64,000 nt of DNA from Ostrinia nubilalis (lineage: Eukaryota; Arthropoda; Insecta; Lepidoptera; Crambidae). A model generated the notes under the pieces. That model did no database searches. It was not told the DNA's origin and saw only the letters and a list, made by a program, of their open reading frames with translations. A program made the position numbers and the translations under genes. The stretch's first letter is position 1. Every line of letters begins with the position of its first letter. The stretch spans positions 11,594,001 to 11,658,000 of the forward strand of contig NC_087096.1 of assembly GCF_963855985.1 (NCBI RefSeq), written 5' to 3'. Below are positions 58,501-64,000 of the stretch, one piece after another.

Positions 58501-59516
58501 GTTCCGCCTTGGTGGAATGTGGAAACCGGGGCTAAAACATGAGTGATTGACACAAAAGTTATATTTCTTCACAAATTGAAGCTTAAACCAGTATGTAGAA
58601 AAATAGTTCATGAGTATTAAACGTTATTTCAGCTAAATAAACTTCAAAATTCAGTTACCACCAAAGCGTTAAACCACTACTGCCAGCGGTATAGAGATCC
58701 TTGAGTTGTAAATTTAACTAAACACGTTTGAACGTACAGAACAAGTACTAACATTATCTATACCGACTTGTGTTGATATTAACACTAGTCTATCTACTGG
58801 CTGTTGACTTAGCTCGTATGCCTGAAGTCTAGGCGCTTAGGTTAGCACTACAGTAAGTTTCTAGACGCACATTAAACAAAACGAGCTAAGAGCCACCGAT
58901 TGGCTCTACTATTTCGTTTAGTTTGACCCATATGGGACATTAGTCGGTCTAATTGTATGTACCAGTTAAGTTTTATTAATATTTACCTATTTTAAGATAA
59001 CTATAGAATTAGAGAAGCATTGAAAACAATGAACACCTACTACTAAAAATTGATAATAATAATCCTATTGTTTTTCATAAATTTGGTTTTCTTCTGAATC
59101 ACGAAACTTTTCATTCACTAAATTAACGATTCTTTGTGAAAATATCTAAATAAAATGTACTTTTTACCTTTGTAGATAGACTATTGTCATATAAACTAAT
59201 AGTATGAATTGTATTTATACTTACTTATCAGATTGTTACTTAAATTCCTTCCGTATCCAATAATACATCAACGGACAGGCCCAGAGGAGGTGACCTAATA
59301 TCTGCAGCCAATATTGCTTTATGGGTTAACTACATTATGGTATTACACAGACTCAAAACCTTATGATTTGGTAACCTATTGACACAACAAAAACAAAAAT
59401 ACACAAAATAAGTCGTTTAGAAGAAAGAGCAAATGGAAAATATTTTTCAGCTAGATTATTAGTAGTAAGTAAGGCGATAGTTTATGTATTATATTTCGTA
59501 GATACATTGTAGGTAG
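58501..59516. other. Non-coding stretch
   Basis: Nothing recognised. Confidence 0.4.
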
Positions 59517-59694
59517 ATACGAGCCGGACCGTAGCGTGGGCTGGCCTCCTACTAGGTGGACCGACGATCTGGTGAAGATCGCTGGAAGATCCTGGATGCG
59601 GGCAGCGCAAAACTGGTCGTTATGGAAAATCTTGGGGGAGGCCTTTGTCCAGCAGTGGATATTATTTGGCTGAAACGAACGAACATTGTAGGTA
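59517..59694 (+). mobile_element. RTE-type LINE stub with (ACGA) tail
   Basis: This is the longest RTE remnant here. It reads DDLVKIAGRSWMRAAQNWSL then WKILGEAFVQQWILFG-stop, followed by AACGAACGAAC. The ORF end is unbroken, but everything 5' of it is missing. Confidence 0.75.
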
Positions 59695-59750
59695 TAATAT
59701 TGCAAATATTACACAGACAAACTTGACCTTCATTGGTTGGGTTTTTTTAT

Positions 59751-59822
59751 GGCGGTCAAGCTGTAGATCCTGGCTACATAGGAGTAGCAGCGGTAGGAAC
59801 GAGAGGTGGGAGTAGTCCCGTA
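59751..59822. repeat. Second copy of the 73-bp dispersed sequence
   Basis: GGCGGTCAAGCTGTAGATCC through GTAGTCCCGTA parallels 35974-36044 at about 90% by eye. No obvious flanking duplication here. Confidence 0.6.
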
Positions 59823-62778
59823 AATGTTATACAGAATGTGAAATAGCCTTGTCTTTGATTTTGAGTAGTTGAAGGATTGACCTACTTATGTCGAATTCAG
59901 ACGCATAAGCCGTGGTTGACATGGATGTGCAATGTGCATGCATGTATGATGTACGCTGCTGTCATGAAACGCTGAACGTGATAGAATAGTTAGCTTCGAT
60001 AAGCTCACTCAGCCAAAGATCTGTTCCAATAGTACCATTAGCATGACAAGTAACATTCATACATTGCATACTTTCTGTTATTTTGTGACTGATTTAGGGA
60101 CTAACGAAATGATTAAGTTTATTCAATTCTATTCTTATTCTATGGACAGTTTTCATAAGCATGATTTATAAGTTAGAGTAGCTACCTATAAGTAAATCAG
60201 TTAAAATATAAAGAGAGCAATAAGGTGACAAAAATCAAATGCCTAATACTACATTATAAATCTCGAATTAAATGGCTTAAACAACTCCAGCCAAGTCAAT
60301 ATTGAGCCAAATTGAATCACGGGGACCCTAGCAATAGGTGCTTAATTGTATTTGCCATCGATCACGAAACTGTCGCAAGGAGTTAGCCTCGTCACCTTAT
60401 CGCCACGAAATCGAACTATCTTGACTTTGATTAATCTTAAAACTGGTTTAATCTGGTTCTTGGCACGCTAAGTTGATAATTAAGTAAGGTTAAAGTTTAT
60501 TTATGCGGTTATTAAGGGTAATTAATAGATTAACGTTGGAGTACTAATTAAGTACTAAATATTTATCTAAACGTCCATGTTTTATTAAACGAAAAAAAAC
60601 CTTATTTCACTTCTCTATTGATTTTCTATAAAATCCGGTCCCTTCTTAGCGCCTTATCGCCCTCTTACCTACTTATAGGGCTGGGGTGCAGTATCATGTG
60701 GGGTAAGACTACAATCCTGATTTCAGACTTATAAACTTCTGTAGGCACATTTTGCTTTTAGATAACTTAACTAAAGATAATTTTAAATCTTGAAAATTGT
60801 TGCTGGGAAAGGTAGATATTTAGAAATGCCTAGACAGCATTTTAGCCTCCAAACAGCTTTCTTAGAAAATCAAACCCTGCGAGAGAAAAAAATACTTTGC
60901 TAAAAAAACATGTCCTTAAACTTTCAGAAACATCTGCACAACAGAACAAAGTTAAACTAAAAGCACGAATAAAGCTAATCGTGTTGTCCATTTTAGTTTT
61001 TTACTGCACTAAAGAACTTTGTTCAAATCCCGTCAAAGCGTGCACGTATGTCTCTAATTAACGGTGAAAAATGTTGGCAGAAAAGAACAATGTAGTAAAA
61101 ATTCCAGTTGTTCACTTCAGTGTTTGTAGCACTATTTTTGCTTTAAAATAAGCTCTTCTCGCCGCGAGTTTGCTAAGTGATTGTATAGAATAAGTTAATT
61201 CGCTATCTGTGTGTGGACAGTGTAAAACGGACTTAGTTTTTGTAAAAACGTGGATGGATTAAAGTCGATGTTAATGCTAGCAAAAAATAGAGTCGACTGG
61301 CTTTGAAACGGATTAATAACTCCTAGATGTAAATGGACATACTTGACACAAAAAACGTGGTAACATTTTGAAATCACAGACATGTCAGTTTGTCTTTTAA
61401 TGGGTGTATAGCTTTTATCTTATTTGCGACGTTGTTTTCTTTTATCGTTGTAATAAATTGAGGTATTTCGTCAACCTGCTTAGTGAAAAGGTCCTTTTAT
61501 TGGACCTTTATTTTAAAAATGATGTGGGCCAGCAATAGCTCGGTTTCAATTTGATTCAAGCCCGGCTATTGATCAGGCCCATACTGTGCCCTCACATTTA
61601 TATTACCCATTCACAGTACAGAGCATTCAAGAAGGCCCATTCAGGCATTTAAGGATAAGTACTTATTGTATTCTATCAACATAATTGGTGGGATTAATTT
61701 AAGTCGATCGCGTTTTGGTCCATTTTCACGCTGCAATGCCTTTTAGTGGTCGTAATAAATGCTGTTTTTCAACAAACAAGATGTTCTAGAAAAGATAATA
61801 TTAATATTAGTTTCTGTACCTTTTTTACGATTATATCTGTTGTCACTTCTGTGTCACAAAAATAAATTGTAAGTATCAACAGGATTGTACTTTATCGTAG
61901 TAAAATAATAATCTATGTGGATAGATCATTTGTGAATCTTGCAATTTTACCTTTATGCTCGTAGAACCCTAAGCGGTCGCATGAGACCGCGGTTACAATT
62001 AATTTCTATTGTGTCTCGATTCGCCTTTAGGTACTTGAAGAGCAAAATTATAATGAGTTTTAGATTTTGAAGTGGATTTCTTAATAAATAACATTATTTT
62101 ATCTAATTTGTCCACCAAAAAGAAGTGACACTACTGTCCCTATAACTTATTGTACTCGTACGGAAAGTAATTCATTATCCTGTTCATAATATCCCTCGCC
62201 CTTGACTGAAAGCTTATATTTCTTATTCTATTATCCGCCAATGGCCATAATAATAGGGTTTCATTCTACAATGTACGAACTAAAAGAGGGATTTAGTATG
62301 TATTTACTTTCATTCTTCTGTCGAAAAAAAAAGCACATGAAATATTATATTTCATATTTATTATAGGTTTAAAAACAATTGAAACTACAATACTACAACT
62401 TAAGCAGGTATGCGTATGCCCCACCTGTTAATCGAAACCTCGTATAACCCCCTACATAATTTATACATAAATGTTCCGTACAAATACGAAATGTCAGGAA
62501 GAAAATTGGAACATCAGATTCGTACTACAAAATAATTTCCATTCACCATTTTCATTAAATACTTTTCGCCTAGCAGACAAAAGTGTCATTACGGAAAGCG
62601 AGCCATGAAAGATGCTCGGATAGTGCCCTGATTTCACTGAGCGGGAAAACTATATTTGTATTCAAACTTTTTAACCACCCTATATAAAAGTTTTGCTCTT
62701 TATTCATATATAAATCTAAAGTGATCTATGACCCGTGTTTAGAACGAAACTTAAAACAAAATATAAATGCATAGAGCC
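59823..62778. other. Non-coding stretch
   Basis: The only structure noted is the block at 61968-62015 (CGGTCGCATGAGACCG hairpin then AATTAATTTCTATT), an inverted relative of 1800-1848. No frames with motifs. Confidence 0.4.
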
Positions 62779-62886
62779 ATCCACAAGGTGAACCGACGAC
62801 ATCATAAAGGTATCAGGAAGGCGCTGGACGCAGGCAGCTACTAACCGGCCAACATGCCGTTCAGCAGTGGACGTTCTATGGCTGAG

Positions 62887-62917
<31 letters not shown>

Positions 62918-62921
62918 AATG
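62779..62921 (+). mobile_element. RTE-type LINE stub with (GATGAT)n tail
   Basis: DDIIKVSGRRWTQAATNRP is followed by a small deletion, then AGTGGACGTTCTATGGCTGA and a long GATGAT run. The poly-histidine minus frame here is only the antisense of the tail. Confidence 0.75.
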
Positions 62922-63104
62922 TATAGAGATTATCGGTTGCATTTGTTTGAACCAATCGCAAGACAGAGTCTACGACTGTGATCGAATTCAATTTTGTGCG
63001 TTCTTAGTAATATGGTTTTAAGTATCAACTAATGTTATTAGAACTGGAGCATACTACATTGGATAAACTACGAGTTAATAATGTAGTCGACAGTTATTTA
63101 CAGA

Positions 63105-63298
63105 GTTTGTTCCGGCGTTTCTTCTCAGCACTTGTCATAATGTTTGTTTCGAAGCGCTAGTAGGGCCCAAAAGATAAGAAGACATGTAAAGTGTCCCATA
63201 AGGGCTACCTTTTCTTTTTTTATTATTTACATTTTGACGTTCATAAGTGCCACTTGTGGTCTAAACTGAATTAATGTTTTTGATTTTGATTTTGATTA
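63105..63298 (+). mobile_element. LINE 3' UTR with (GATTTT)n tail
   Basis: CGGCGTTTCTTCTCAGCACT starts a 3' UTR related to that of the intact LINE. CATAAGTGCCACTTGTGGTC, then TGAATTAATG and (TTTTGA)n tail follow at 63255-63298. 5'-truncated, no ORF left. Confidence 0.6.
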
Positions 63299-64000
63299 TA
63301 CAAAATATAATATTGTGTTTTATGTAACACCGTATTAAGACACTACATATTTTGATTTACAGAAAATAGTTTTTTTCCCTAACTCCGTACAACCAACTGT
63401 TTTAATGTGTCCAAAATTGACAAGTATGTAATAGCAAACATTTCAACTCATAATGGTTCTAGAGGACCTTTTAAAGTACCTTTAAGCAAACTAAAAGACA
63501 TCAAGGTAGGTTTGCCTAACGATACCCTAATTCTACTAAATAGGGCTAAACTTTACATTAATCGGCCTAGCCTAATCTCTTTTTAGGAGTAGTTTATGCG
63601 AACTAAAATCGATAACGTCCTTCATCATTACAAACTATAACTAATAACTATTATCACTAATCCTGTGAGACGTAATTAGCGTGTCAGATTAATTTTATGA
63701 GCCACGACAGCAAGGAGTTTCTAATTCAGGTGTAAGCCACAAATATGTATGTTAACGTAGCGTTAGTAGGCTAAATATTAATTTCGTGTAGTGTGAACAA
63801 ATTCCCTGTACAGACTTTCACCGCCTATTTGAAATACCTTATTATTAATTGTGTATTTTCAAGGTTCTTTGCCATATCTGTACAAAATTTACCATAGTGA
63901 GTTCAGTGGTTTAGTCAAGGCATATCTATTTAATATTAATTACAAATAGTTTGCACCTATTTCATTATTATCTTCAAGTTATCACTGTACAATTTATCAC
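63299..64000. other. Non-coding stretch to the window end
   Basis: Nothing recognised. Confidence 0.4.

Noticed and set aside
58312..58611. 99-codon minus frame with RSEYRTIK-like repeats
   Set aside because: The peptide repeat is just the 16-base tandem unit of the fold-back element.
62716..62991. Minus-strand frame with a poly-histidine run
   Set aside because: The histidines are the antisense of the (GATGAT)n tail of an RTE stub.

Overview
The window reads as nuclear DNA of a moth or butterfly (Lepidoptera). It is strongly AT-rich, has almost no long open frames, and carries many dispersed repeats of kinds seen across lepidopteran genomes: RTE-type LINE stubs ending in (GATGAT)n, a CR1/Jockey-group LINE, tRNA-derived SINE pieces, TC...CTAG Helitron-like ends, and many fold-back MITEs. 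The order is inferred from repeat style and one host gene; a search would be needed to name the species.

The one recognised host coding segment is the first coding exon (minus strand, 13041 down to 12806) of a T-type voltage-gated calcium channel alpha-1 subunit (Ca-alpha1T / CACNA1G-like). It ends in a textbook U12-type AT-AC 5' splice site (ATATCCTTTT), and a good U2-type acceptor lies upstream at about 13209. If this model holds, bases 1-12805 are the first coding intron. Much of what lies to the right is then a 5'-UTR intron or upstream DNA. I could not find the next exon.

The largest element is a 5.5-kb LINE (19743-25227, minus strand) with a 7-bp target duplication and two intact proteins: coiled-coil/SGNH-like ORF1 and endonuclease-reverse transcriptase ORF2. 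It sits inside one arm of a large palindromic element. The ORF2 frame has no ATG ahead of its endonuclease motifs. It opens exactly at a canonical -1 frameshift heptamer (TTTAAAC) one codon before the ORF1 stop. This is the most interesting observation here.

Other elements, left to right: RTE stub (634-781); a ~125-bp MITE family ('MITE-A', nine copies); a palindromic MITE ('MITE-B') nested in a MITE-A copy at 2.5-3.05 kb and in a Helitron-like element at 40.9-41.4 kb; an internally deleted Mutator-like element with 9-bp target duplication (4870-6095); fold-backs at 7.0, 14.5, 46.0, 47.1 and 58.1 kb; SINE pieces at 11.6, 12.0 and 15.4 kb; a ~320-bp tandem repeat at 33.2-34.1 kb; a decayed R4/Dong-like LINE fragment at 48.4-49.6 kb; a small Helitron-like element at 52.5 kb with a possible PIF1-helicase scrap at 53.1 kb; and a TA-flanked DNA transposon with a broken PHD-finger transposase tail at 55.7-57.4 kb. 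The stretches between are non-coding as far as I can read them. Most of the window is intron or intergenic DNA filled by successive, often nested, transposon insertions.
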